Shown here piece after piece: positions 6,712-14,562 of a DNA stretch of 20,721 bases. Source of the DNA: JAQIBY01 sp964407055 (GTDB lineage Bacteria; Bacteroidota; Bacteroidia; Bacteroidales; ML635J-15); assembly GCA_964407055.1 (NCBI GenBank), contig CAYOUD010000033.1, positions 1-20,721 on the forward strand, written 5' to 3'. The position numbers and the translations under genes are program-made. Within the stretch, counting starts at the first letter, position 1, and each line of letters opens with the position of its first letter. The notes under the pieces were generated by a model, which saw only the letters and a list, made by a program, of their open reading frames with translations, had not been told where the DNA came from and did not search any database.

Positions 6712-7341
6712 ATGAGAATTATAAAACCAAAGCCAATGCATTTTGAACAAGACTACATTTATCACATTTATAACCGAAGCAATCAAACGGTTTTCTTAGA
6801 TAGGGATAATTACGATTATTTTCTGAAAAAACTTCATACTCATATTGCCCCAGTATGTGATATTCTTGCATGGTGTATTATGCCCAATCATTTTCATTTA
6901 TTGGTTCAGGCTAATGCAGAATCGATAATGGATATTCAGGAAAAGCATAGACCAAACACACAGCAACTATCAAAACGTATTGGCATTGCACTGAGCTCAT
7001 ATACAAGAGGTTATAATAAACGATTTAGTCGAAGAGGATCCTTGTGGTCACATGATACTGAGGCAATCGAGATTAATGGAAAGGGTGAGGGTTATGGGGT
7101 TAATTGCTTCAATTACATCCATCAGAATCCCTTAAATGCAAAATTAGTTTATGATTTAGAAGATTGGCATTATTCTTCATATCATGAGTTTAAGTCTCAT
7201 TTTGATAATAGTACCACTTTAAATCCATTGTCAAATATAGAACTGGCACTTTCAATTTTTGATCTTGATAAAGACAAGTTTTTTGCCTTGTCAAATTCCC
7301 CTATTACCAATCTCGAAGCGAATCTCGTTGCTGAGAGTTAG
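6712..7341 (+). CDS. REP-associated tyrosine transposase (RAYT), Y1_Tnp family
   Basis: A 209-residue single-domain HUH nuclease. The N-terminal segment YIYHIYNRSNQ is typical of the family; the metal-binding HUH motif is NHFHLLV (H60, H62). The candidate nucleophile tyrosine is in SSYTRGYNKRFSRRGSLW (Y97 or Y101). The C-terminal part YIHQNPLNAKLV and WHYSSYHEF is conserved in RAYTs. These proteins cut and rejoin single-stranded REP hairpins, and are usually single-copy domesticated genes between REP copies. Here palindromes with a shared core flank the gene at 6593-6679 and 7373-7405, supporting this. The last ten codons run through a degenerate copy of the REP core (7311-7325). Confidence 0.92.
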   Translation: MRIIKPKPMHFEQDYIYHIYNRSNQTVFLDRDNYDYFLKKLHTHIAPVCDILAWCIMPNHFHLLVQANAESIMDIQEKHRPNTQQLSKRIGIALSSYTRGYNKRFSRRGSLWSHDTEAIEINGKGEGYGVNCFNYIHQNPLNAKLVYDLEDWHYSSYHEFKSHFDNSTTLNPLSNIELALSIFDLDKDKFFALSNSPITNLEANLVAES

Positions 7342-7372
7342 GGAAGTATTGGAAAATCGTTAAAAACGAATC

Positions 7373-7405
7373 CCTAGTCTCTTAGCGATTCGCTAAGAGA
7401 CTAGG
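7373..7405. repeat. Perfect REP-like palindrome downstream of the RAYT gene
   Basis: CCTAGTCTCTTAGCG (7373-7387) pairs fully with CGCTAAGAGACTAGG (7391-7405) around a 3-nt ATT loop. The arm is the same as the inner arm of the palindrome upstream of the RAYT gene. It may also end the RAYT transcript, although no T-run follows. Confidence 0.85.
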
Positions 7406-7428
7406 TGATTTCTATAAAAATTATAAAG

Positions 7429-7462
7429 TGGAGAAATGTATGTAAAACTTAAGATTTCTCCA
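7429..7462. repeat. Short inverted repeat in the RAYT-peptidase spacer
   Basis: TGGAGAAAT (7429-7437) and ATTTCTCCA (7454-7462) form a 9-bp stem with a 16-nt loop. No T-run follows, so a terminator role is doubtful. The rest of the spacer up to 7645 shows nothing I can identify apart from AT-rich sequence. Confidence 0.45.
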
Positions 7463-7645
7463 TATTATAAGTTGATAAATGAAATGTAATTTTTGCTCAA
7501 GTTTGAATGCCAGTGTCCGCAATATGAGTGAAATGTTTTGGCGGAGTTTTTGATTTTCAAAAACTGTGACAAAAACTTATAATCCGGAAAATTTTGAAAC
7601 AAGTATTTTTTTCTGCAATTTAGCATGGTATAAAAACCGCATATT

Positions 7646-9688
7646 ATGAAAAAACAATTTTTATTAATTGCCATGACAGCACTAATCCTGTCTGCTTGCA
7701 ATTTCGAAACCAAAGAGGATGCTCAAATGGAAAAATCTCCAATTGCAGAAAACAGTGTTAATGAATTGATTGATTCGCTGAAAAATGCCAATCCGGATCT
7801 CTGTGCAATGACGATTGAAAAAGGCGTGAAACAAGCGTCTGGGCTTTGGCGCAAAAATGATGGTGATGAACCAAAATTTCGTCAATTTGTGGCTGAGGCG
7901 TTTATCTCAGACCAAGATGAGCGAAAACTCGCCTTATCAAAGCTTGAACGCAATTTTGAAATCCTTGACGGATATTTTCATCGCATTGCTGTCGATTTGA
8001 TGGCTCCGTTGCACCTTGACATAGGAGAATTACAGCCTCTGGATTATCAATTTGGAGCATACAACGCATCTGCGCATCTGACAGAAGATATGTATGCCAA
8101 TAAAATCGCATTTTTTGTCGCCTTGAATTTCCCGGCTTACAGTTTGGAAGAAAAAATGGAGTACGGCGAAGAATGGACTCGCTTTGATTGGGCTGCTGCA
8201 CGTGCAGGTGATCGCTTTGATTCCCGTATTCCGGCAGATTTGCTCCAAAAAGCTTCTGTCGCATCAACCAATTCCGATACGTATATTTCTACTTACAATA
8301 TTCATATGGGGAAACTAGTGAATGATGCGAATGATAGACTTTTTAGTGATGACAAAGTCTTAATTTCCCATTGGGGATTGCGTGATGAACTGAAATCGCA
8401 TTACGGCACCAAAAATCAGGATGCGCAGGAAATGATTTATAATGTTATGCTTCATATCATCCATCAGGATATTGCTGCTGATATGATTGATTCAGATGAG
8501 TACGATTGGAATCCTGTTTCAAATACTTACTATAAAGATGGAAAAGAAGTTGAGCTGGAACGTGAGCAAGATATGCGATATCAGCATTTATTGAATAATT
8601 TTCATGCCATGAAAGCGATGGATGATTACACTCCATTATATCCGACCTATATTGACCGTGCATTTTCTCAAAACATGGAAATTACGCAGCCGGAGGTTGA
8701 GGCTTTATTTCGTGAATTTATCAGTTCTGATGTCGTGAAAGATGTTGCTACACTGATTTCTGAGCGCTTGGGCCGTGAGCTTCGTCCGTATGATATTTGG
8801 TACGACGGATTTAAATCACGTGCCGGAATTAATGAAGCAGAGCTGGATGCCATTACGCGTGAGCGCTATCCGAATTCGGATGCATTGAATGCCGACTTGC
8901 CGAATCTTTTAAAAAAGCTTGGTTGGGACGAAGAGATAGCCGAAGAGATTACCGGGAAAATTGTGGTTGATCCTGCGCGTGGTGCTGGTCATGCCTGGGG
9001 TGCCGAAATGAAAGATGATGTATCTCACTTGCGTACACGAATTCCCGAGTCTGGCATGGATTATAAAGGCTACAATATTGCAGTGCATGAGTTTGGCCAT
9101 AATGTTGAGCAAACAATCACCCTACATAATGTCGATCATTATTTCATGCATGGAGTACCGAATACCGCGTTTACCGAAGCCGTTGCATTTATGTTTCAGG
9201 CACGCGATATGGAATTGTTGGGAATGAAAACGGACAATCCGCAAGCCGAAGCAATGGCTGTGTTAGATAATTTTTGGTCAGCTGTTGAAATTATGGGTGT
9301 TTCCATCGTTGACATGGAGGTTTGGAAATGGATGTACGAAAATCCGGACCCTACACCCGCCGAATTACGCGAAGCAGTGGTGCGTATTGCAACTGAAGTT
9401 TGGAATACTTACTATGCCGATGTCTTTGGCGTAAACGATTCTCCGATTTTAGCCATTTATTCACATATGATTGATGTACCCTTGTACTTATCCAATTATC
9501 CCTTGGGTCATTTAATTGAATTCCAGATGATTGATTTCATGAAGGATAAAGATTTTTCTGACGAACTGACTCGCTCATTGGAGGCAGGCAAATTAATTCC
9601 GCAAATGTGGATGCAAAATGCGGTCGGTGAATCATTGAGTGGAACGCCATTAATCAATGCAACCGAAGCGGCATTAGAAAAATTATAA
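7646..9688 (+). CDS. Lipoprotein zinc metallopeptidase (HExxH, gluzincin type)
   Basis: A 680-residue protein with a lipoprotein signal ending in LSAC (C18), so probably on the periplasmic or outer face of the envelope. The catalytic zinc motif is HEFGH (H481, E482, H485), with the likely third ligand E511 in TAFTEAVAF, the spacing and motif of M2/M3-like gluzincins. The N-terminal 450 residues are helix-rich, as in M3 oligopeptidases. MEROPS family cannot be fixed by eye: it is a distant M3/M32-like peptidase, annotated in many Bacteroidota as a hypothetical or M3-like protein. The gene stands alone and is followed by a strong hairpin at 9721-9754. The start at 7646 gives a standard MKK signal. 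Substrates are unknown; small peptides are likely. Confidence 0.85.
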   Translation: MKKQFLLIAMTALILSACNFETKEDAQMEKSPIAENSVNELIDSLKNANPDLCAMTIEKGVKQASGLWRKNDGDEPKFRQFVAEAFISDQDERKLALSKLERNFEILDGYFHRIAVDLMAPLHLDIGELQPLDYQFGAYNASAHLTEDMYANKIAFFVALNFPAYSLEEKMEYGEEWTRFDWAAARAGDRFDSRIPADLLQKASVASTNSDTYISTYNIHMGKLVNDANDRLFSDDKVLISHWGLRDELKSHYGTKNQDAQEMIYNVMLHIIHQDIAADMIDSDEYDWNPVSNTYYKDGKEVELEREQDMRYQHLLNNFHAMKAMDDYTPLYPTYIDRAFSQNMEITQPEVEALFREFISSDVVKDVATLISERLGRELRPYDIWYDGFKSRAGINEAELDAITRERYPNSDALNADLPNLLKKLGWDEEIAEEITGKIVVDPARGAGHAWGAEMKDDVSHLRTRIPESGMDYKGYNIAVHEFGHNVEQTITLHNVDHYFMHGVPNTAFTEAVAFMFQARDMELLGMKTDNPQAEAMAVLDNFWSAVEIMGVSIVDMEVWKWMYENPDPTPAELREAVVRIATEVWNTYYADVFGVNDSPILAIYSHMIDVPLYLSNYPLGHLIEFQMIDFMKDKDFSDELTRSLEAGKLIPQMWMQNAVGESLSGTPLINATEAALEKL

Positions 9689-9720
9689 AATTATTGGTTT
9701 CCCCAAATTGATATTATATC

Positions 9721-9754
9721 ATACCCCGAAATTGTGTATTCTATTTCGGGGTAT
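9721..9754 (+). terminator. Hairpin terminator after the peptidase gene
   Basis: A perfect 12-bp stem, ATACCCCGAAAT (9721-9732) with ATTTCGGGGTAT (9743-9754), and a 10-nt loop. Only a short T-stretch follows, so termination may be partial. The stem abuts the MITE-like element that starts at 9755. Confidence 0.7.
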
Positions 9755-10004
9755 TTAACCCGCATTATTTACCGCTTTTTATAAAAATACAAAAAAGCAA
9801 CTAATTATCAACCATTTACATTGTTTATCCAAAAGCAGTAGCATACCCAAATTTGGGTGTTGCTTGCGATTGTCTTTGTGCATCTACTGCGTTGCTAACT
9901 CATTGTAATACATTTGTATAACTGCAAAGTTAGACGCACTTCGGCACACTCAGCGTATCACCTTGTATCTACACAAAGGGAATCGCATGAATAATGCGGG
10001 TTAA
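9755..10004. mobile_element. MITE-like noncoding element, 250 bp, with 15-bp perfect terminal inverted repeats
   Basis: The left end TTAACCCGCATTATT (9755-9769) is the exact reverse complement of the right end (9990-10004). The outermost TTAA on both sides may be a duplicated target site, leaving CCCGCATTATT as the terminal repeat; TTAA targets are known for the IS1380/piggyBac-like group, but that link is inference. Inside are a 14-bp palindrome ACCCAAATTTGGGT (9845-9858), the pair GCAGTAG/CTACTGC (9835-9841 and 9884-9890), and an imperfect inverted repeat at 9866-9880 and 9972-9986. There is no credible ORF. It fits a short nonautonomous element or a structured RNA locus. Confidence 0.65.
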
Positions 10005-10106
10005 TTTTGAGAATTCGTGCTTTTTTAAAATACTCCATATATATGTATATCATCAAAGTGCTTTTTATGCTTATTTTTTTTCCCAGACTTGATGCATCGC
10101 GAAATG

Positions 10107-10140
10107 AAAAAAAAACTGCCACGAAATTTGCAGCAGTTTT
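10107..10140 (-). terminator. Intrinsic terminator of the DUF5011-like lipoprotein gene
   Basis: On the minus strand AAAACTGC (10140-10133) pairs with GCAGTTTT (10119-10112) around a 13-nt loop, followed by more T (A-run 10107-10115 on the plus strand). It lies 24 nt past the stop codon at 10164. Confidence 0.8.
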
Positions 10141-10163
10141 CAATTTATATGTTTTTATTGAGA

Positions 10164-11039
10164 CTATCTTGGTACATAAGTTTCAGTAAAACTATCAGGA
10201 GCTGCTCCACCTCGGGTTACGGTTCCAATTATAACAATTTCAGTAAGCTGGTCTCCAACATAGGTTATGTGGGAAAGAGGTAATCCGTTATCATCACGTC
10301 TTCCTCTGATTGTATAATCCGACTCATTCACAGTATCAGCAAATACTTGTGTGTGAATATGCAGGTAAGTGTAACGAGGCATTAAGCTAAGTGCTGTTTC
10401 TGCGTCCATGTTAAAAAAGAAAGGCTCATCTGGATTGTCAGGTGTTGCCATCCAACCAAAACTTTCATTTACTTCAGCTGAGGTGTTTGTAATATCTATA
10501 GAATGGTCTTCTGAGTATAACCACGCTTCAATTTTAAGGTAAATATTATCTTCCTCAATTGTATGCAAATAAGATTTTGTAAATCGAACTTTGCCTGAAT
10601 GTCTTGCGTCCGCAGACACTGAGCTGGTGAAATTTTTATCTGGAATATCTTCATAAACAGCAGTAACGTCATAGCTTCCTGCAATGGCACTTGCAACATT
10701 AATAACACTCACATATCGAATGGCATCAGCTTCATTTCCAGCTAAATCAGTTGCTGTATAAGTGATTTCATAATCTCCTGTCACTCTGAGTGTGCTGTCA
10801 ATATTAAAGCTCAATTCATCAGTAAAATCACTTTCAACTTCAATTTCAGCATTTAAGTCTTTATTGTCTTCAACGTAAACACCCGGGTCATCAAACAAGG
10901 TTTGCAATAAAACCGTTGTGTCTTGTGATTGTGTAAAGTAAATTGTTGGAGGAGTTGTGTCATCTTCTCCGCAGCTGCTAAACGCAATAGCAACACCCAA
11001 AAGGGCAAGTGTAATTAATAGATTTCTTAGTAGTTTCAT
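10164..11039 (-). CDS. Surface lipoprotein with a DUF5011/Cry22-like Ig domain
   Basis: A 291-residue protein starting at 11039 with signal MKLLRNLLITLALLG and lipobox FSSC (C23). Residues about 30-115 form an Ig-like domain of the DUF5011/Cry22 type, seen in FDDPGVYVEDN and GDYEITYTATDLAGN. The C-terminal half (AGSYDVTAVYEDI onward) is strand-rich, similar to the domains of BT_2262-like surface lipoproteins, though I cannot assign it. The frame opens further upstream to 11093, but the extra 18 residues would precede the signal peptide and overlap the promoter, so they are rejected. It is a single-gene unit bounded by a terminator and probably outer-membrane exposed. Its ligand or role is unknown. 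Confidence 0.8.
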   Translation of the reverse strand: MKLLRNLLITLALLGVAIAFSSCGEDDTTPPTIYFTQSQDTTVLLQTLFDDPGVYVEDNKDLNAEIEVESDFTDELSFNIDSTLRVTGDYEITYTATDLAGNEADAIRYVSVINVASAIAGSYDVTAVYEDIPDKNFTSSVSADARHSGKVRFTKSYLHTIEEDNIYLKIEAWLYSEDHSIDITNTSAEVNESFGWMATPDNPDEPFFFNMDAETALSLMPRYTYLHIHTQVFADTVNESDYTIRGRRDDNGLPLSHITYVGDQLTEIVIIGTVTRGGAAPDSFTETYVPR

Positions 11040-11062
11040 AATTTCTCTATTTGATATTTTCG

Positions 11063-11093
11063 CTAAGATAATACTTTTTTGTGCTTGTGTCAA
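11063..11093 (-). promoter_or_regulatory. Promoter of the DUF5011-like lipoprotein gene
   Basis: On the minus strand TTG (11093-11091) stands 20 nt before TATCTTAG (11070-11063), one mismatch from TAnnTTTG and with correct spacing. The start codon at 11039 is 23 nt downstream of the -7 element. Confidence 0.5.
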
Positions 11094-11300
11094 GAATCCC
11101 TTAAGTTTTTTTCTCCTATTTGTTGCTTAATACTGCAAATAGGGATACTTCAAACGTCTTTGTTTTATTTCGGAGATTTTGTGTGAAGGCTTTATACAAT
11201 AATCATTAGGTTTTCAATAAGTTTTTTTATTTTTGTTTTGTGAATTACAAAAGGTAAAATGGAATACTATTTTTATCTTTAGTTAAAAATATCTTGCTAT

Positions 11301-12476
11301 ATGAATATACATGAGTATCAGGCAAAAAGCATCTTCCGTTCGTCCGGGGTGCCTGTTTTAGATGGCTATCCAGCTGAAACAGCCGAGGAAGCAAAAAATG
11401 CAGCAGAATTATTAGGAACTGAAAAGTTTGTTGTCAAAGCACAAATCCATGCCGGAGGTCGCGGAAAAGCCGGCGGAGTAAAAATCGCGTCAAGTCCTGA
11501 GGAAGTTTTTGATATTGCAAAAGCAATGTTTGGAATAACTCTGATAACGCATCAAACTGGTCCCGAAGGGAAGAAAGTGAAGAAACTTTATGTTGAAGCA
11601 GGTGCGAATATAAAGGATGAGTATTATCTTGGTATTACCTTAGATAGAAAATCCGAAATGCCCGTTATTATGGCAAGTACAGAAGGTGGTGTGGAAATCG
11701 AAAAAGTTGCAGAGGAAACGCCTGAAAAAATTATTAAAATACAGGTAAATCCTTTGTTTGGATTACTTGATTTTCAAATTCGTAATCTGGCGGAAGCGCT
11801 TGGTTTAGATAAAGCACAAACGAAACATTTTGCTGTTTTTGCAAAAGCATTGTATCAGACTTATGACCAAAAAGATGCAAGTTTGATTGAAATTAATCCC
11901 TTGGCACTTTTGAATGACAATCGGCTGATTGCTCTCGATGCGAAAATGGGCTTTGACGATAATGCGTTAATGCGCCAAAAAGAAGTGCTCGAAATGCGCG
12001 ATTTCAATGAAGAAGACCCGGCTGAAACCGAAGCCGGAAATTATGGACTTAGCTATGTGAAACTTGAAGGAAATGTTGGTTGTATGGTGAATGGTGCAGG
12101 GCTTGCAATGTCAACAATGGATATCATTAAATACAAAGGCGGAGAACCTGCAAATTTCCTTGATGTTGGAGGTGGAGCTTCTGCTGAAACCGTTGCCAAA
12201 GGCATGGAAATTATCCTGAGAGATGATAATGTAAAAGTGGTATTTATTAATATTTTCGGTGGTATAGTGCGGTGTGATAGAATCGCAAATGGAATTATTG
12301 AAGCAACAAAGAAAGTTTCTGTCAATGTGCCAGTTGTTGTGCGGTTAGATGGAACCAATGCTGAACTTGCACGAGATATCCTGCAGCAATCCGGAATTGA
12401 AAACCTTATTACCGCATCGGATTTAAATGATGGTGCTGAAAAAGCTGTTAAACTTGTAAACGCAAATAACTCATGA
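11301..12476 (+). CDS. sucC: Succinyl-CoA synthetase (ADP-forming), beta subunit
   Basis: A 391-residue protein (E. coli SucC has 388) starting with the conserved MNIHEYQAK. The N-terminal ATP-grasp has HAGGRGKAGGV at 50-60, and the metal and phosphate residues E197/N199 (IEINPL) and D213 (ALDAK). The C-terminal ligase domain has GNVGCMVNGAGLAM at about 258 and FINIFGGIVRCD at 315-326. It provides the nucleotide-binding half of the enzyme that interconverts succinyl-CoA plus ADP and succinate plus ATP in the TCA cycle. The stop overlaps the sucD start by 4 bp (ATGA), so translation is coupled. Upstream lies TTTTGT/ACAAAA, a 6-bp inverted repeat at 11236-11252, but no clear promoter. Confidence 0.97.
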   Translation: MNIHEYQAKSIFRSSGVPVLDGYPAETAEEAKNAAELLGTEKFVVKAQIHAGGRGKAGGVKIASSPEEVFDIAKAMFGITLITHQTGPEGKKVKKLYVEAGANIKDEYYLGITLDRKSEMPVIMASTEGGVEIEKVAEETPEKIIKIQVNPLFGLLDFQIRNLAEALGLDKAQTKHFAVFAKALYQTYDQKDASLIEINPLALLNDNRLIALDAKMGFDDNALMRQKEVLEMRDFNEEDPAETEAGNYGLSYVKLEGNVGCMVNGAGLAMSTMDIIKYKGGEPANFLDVGGGASAETVAKGMEIILRDDNVKVVFINIFGGIVRCDRIANGIIEATKKVSVNVPVVVRLDGTNAELARDILQQSGIENLITASDLNDGAEKAVKLVNANNS

Positions 12477-13342
12477 GTATATTAGTTGATAAAAATACAA
12501 AAGTCATTGTTCAGGGATTTACCGGAAAAGAAGGAAGTTTTCATGCTGAACAGTGCATGCAATACGGAACACAAATTGTCGGTGGTGTAACACCGGGAAA
12601 AGGGGGAACAACTCACCTCGGAAAACCGGTTTTTAATTCTGTGAAAGAGGCAGTTCGAAAAACACAAGCTGATACGTCGCTTGTTTTTGTACCACCCGCC
12701 TTTGCTGCAAATTCTGTAATGGAAGCTGCTGAAGCCGGAATTAAGCTGATTGTTTGTATTACAGAAGGAATTCCGGTTAAAGATATGATGATTGTAAAAA
12801 AATATGTAGAATCTCAAAATGCAATCCTTTTAGGACCAAATTGCCCGGGGATTATTACTGCAGATGAAGCCAAAATCGGAATTATGCCAGGATTTGTATT
12901 TAAAAAAGGAAATGTCGGTGTGATTTCAAAATCCGGGACATTAACCTACGAAGCTGCAAATCAGGTGGTGCAAGCCGGATACGGAGTTTCTACTGCAGTT
13001 GGTATCGGTGGAGATCCAATTATCGGGTATTCATTTATTGAGTTGCTGGAATTGTTTGAAAAAGATAAGGACACTCAGGCTATCGTAATGATTGGCGAAA
13101 TTGGTGGAGACCTCGAAATACAGGCTGCCGAATACATAAAAAATTACATCTCAAAACCCGTGGTTTCCTTTATCGCTGGACAAACTGCTCCTAAAGGAAA
13201 GCGCATGGGACATGCAGGAGCAATTATTGCAGGTAGTAAGGGAACAGCGACCGAAAAAATGGAAGCTTTAAGAAAGGTAGGTGTGCATGTCGCTGAATCT
13301 GCTGCCGAAATTGGCAATGTGCTAAAAACAGTTATGAACTAA
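12473..13342 (+). CDS. sucD: Succinyl-CoA synthetase, alpha subunit
   Basis: A 289-residue protein, the same length as E. coli SucD (289). The N-terminal CoA-binding Rossmann domain has VIVQGFTGKEG at 11-21; LLGPNCPG lies at about 119-126. The phosphorylated active-site histidine is H247 in KRMGHAGAIIAG, equivalent to H246 of E. coli. It forms the complex with SucC; the genes overlap by 4 bp. A 371-bp palindrome-rich spacer follows before the fumarase genes. Confidence 0.97.
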   Translation: MSILVDKNTKVIVQGFTGKEGSFHAEQCMQYGTQIVGGVTPGKGGTTHLGKPVFNSVKEAVRKTQADTSLVFVPPAFAANSVMEAAEAGIKLIVCITEGIPVKDMMIVKKYVESQNAILLGPNCPGIITADEAKIGIMPGFVFKKGNVGVISKSGTLTYEAANQVVQAGYGVSTAVGIGGDPIIGYSFIELLELFEKDKDTQAIVMIGEIGGDLEIQAAEYIKNYISKPVVSFIAGQTAPKGKRMGHAGAIIAGSKGTATEKMEALRKVGVHVAESAAEIGNVLKTVMN

Positions 13343-13345
13343 TTA

Positions 13346-13468
13346 GTCTCTGCAAGAAAACGCCAAATATTGCGTTATTCTCGTTTCTGAAACAGTCACT
13401 TACAAAAGTAAGCTCCTTGGTTTCAGAAACTTCGAAAGCCTTATCTTTGACGTTTTCTTACCAGAGAC
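13346..13468. repeat. Long nested hairpin after sucD
   Basis: Four nested stems: GTCTCTG/CAGAGAC (13346-13352 with 13462-13468), AAGAAAACG/CGTTTTCTT (13354-13362 with 13451-13459), GTTTCTGAAAC/GTTTCAGAAAC (13383-13393 with 13420-13430) and CTTAC/GTAAG (13399-13403 with 13408-13412, loop AAAA). Pairing on this scale looks selected rather than accidental: a repeat-derived palindromic element, a structured RNA or a transcript stabiliser after sucD. There is no terminal T-run. Confidence 0.75.
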
Positions 13469-13527
13469 GGAAAGAAACCCGCTTGTGGCTAGCACGCATT
13501 TGGCGCTTCATTCACTATTATGTAAAG

Positions 13528-13611
13528 CAGGCTGAAAGCCTGAAATAGCGTAACTTGGGACATCGTCCCAAGTGTTACAGATATAGCTGATTCATACAGG
13601 CTGAAGGCCTG
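13528..13611. repeat. Three short hairpins in the sucD-fumarase spacer
   Basis: CAGGCT-GAA-AGCCTG (13528-13542), ACTTGGGA-CATCG-TCCCAAGT (13553-13573) and CAGGC-TGAAG-GCCTG (13597-13611). The first and third are near copies (CAGGCTGAAnGCCTGA), so this looks like an interspersed palindromic repeat unit. The part from 13612 to 13660 has nothing recognisable. Confidence 0.7.
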
Positions 13612-13671
13612 AGATGATTTTCACGAAGGGTGCTTGTGTTATAGAGCATGTTTTTCGCCCTTTAAATTATT

Positions 13672-13679
13672 TATATTTG
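13672..13679 (+). promoter_or_regulatory. -7 promoter element of the fumarase operon
   Basis: TATATTTG matches TAnnTTTG (the following base is A, not C/T) 34 nt before the ATG at 13714. The expected -33 position has only a T-run, so strength cannot be judged. It would drive fum, and possibly sdhCAB and the malic enzyme, independently of sucCD. Confidence 0.4.
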
Positions 13680-13713
13680 AAAATATTATACTTAACCTAA
13701 CTAATCTGCCAAT

Positions 13714-14559
13714 ATGAGGAAAATTGAAGTCGAAAAGCTGACAAAAGTCATTCGTGATATGGCAATTGAAGCCTCTACCATTGCGAATCCTGATTTAATT
13801 GAAGCAATTGAGAAAGCAAAATCAAAAGAGCAATCTGAAGTCGGAGTCGCTGTATTGAGTCAATTGCTGGAAAATATCGAAATCGCAAGAACAAATAAAA
13901 TGCCCATTTGTCAGGATACCGGGTTTACCATTATCTATATGGATGTTGGACAAGAAGTGCAATTGGTTGGAGGCGACATTAATGAGGCAATTAATAAAGG
14001 TGTTGCCCAGGGTTATGTGGAGGGCTTTCTTCGCAAATCTATCGTGGAGAATCCAATTACCAACCCTAAGAATACTGGGAATAACACGCCTGCAATAATT
14101 CATACGCACATTGTCCCCGGTGATCAGGTTAAAATTACGATGCTGCCAAAAGGGGGTGGCTCTGAAAATATGAGCCGGTTAAAAATGATGAAACCTGCAG
14201 ACGGAATTGAGGGAATTAAAGAATTTGTTATTGAAACGGTTTCAAATGCAGGAGGAAATCCCTGTCCTCCAACTGTGATTGGCGTTGCAATTGGTGGCAC
14301 TTTCGATTATGTCGCCTATCTTGCCAAAAAAGCAGTAACTAGAAAGTTTGGTGAACGAAATCCCAATCCAAAACTTGCTGAACTTGAAGTTGAATTGCTC
14401 GAAACAATCAATAAATTGGGAATCGGTCCGGCCGGTTTGGGTGGAAATATAACCTCTCTGGATTTATTTATTGAAGAATTTCCACGCCATATTGCAACTT
14501 TCCCGGTTGCTGTTAATATCCAGTGTCATGCAGCAAGAGTAAAAACAAAAACCATTTAA
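13714..14559 (+). CDS. Class I fumarate hydratase, alpha (N-terminal) subunit
   Basis: A 281-residue protein of the TtdA/FumA N-terminal family. The three [4Fe-4S] cysteines are C66 (MPICQDTG), C184 (GGNPCPPT) and C271 (NIQCHAAR). Other conserved parts are TPAIIHTHIVPGD and GIGPAGLGG. With the beta subunit it interconverts fumarate and malate by an oxygen-sensitive cluster. The close homologue L(+)-tartrate dehydratase (TtdAB) has the same architecture; the sdh and malic enzyme neighbours favour fumarase. The beta gene follows after 3 bp. Confidence 0.92.
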   Translation: MRKIEVEKLTKVIRDMAIEASTIANPDLIEAIEKAKSKEQSEVGVAVLSQLLENIEIARTNKMPICQDTGFTIIYMDVGQEVQLVGGDINEAINKGVAQGYVEGFLRKSIVENPITNPKNTGNNTPAIIHTHIVPGDQVKITMLPKGGGSENMSRLKMMKPADGIEGIKEFVIETVSNAGGNPCPPTVIGVAIGGTFDYVAYLAKKAVTRKFGERNPNPKLAELEVELLETINKLGIGPAGLGGNITSLDLFIEEFPRHIATFPVAVNIQCHAARVKTKTI

Positions 14560-14562
14560 ATT

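Noticed and set aside
9845..9858. Perfect 14-bp palindrome as a stand-alone operator
   Set aside because: It lies inside the MITE-like element away from any gene start, so it is better explained as part of that element.
11040..11093. Longer start for the DUF5011-like lipoprotein
   Set aside because: It would put 18 residues before a complete signal peptide and overlaps the likely promoter.
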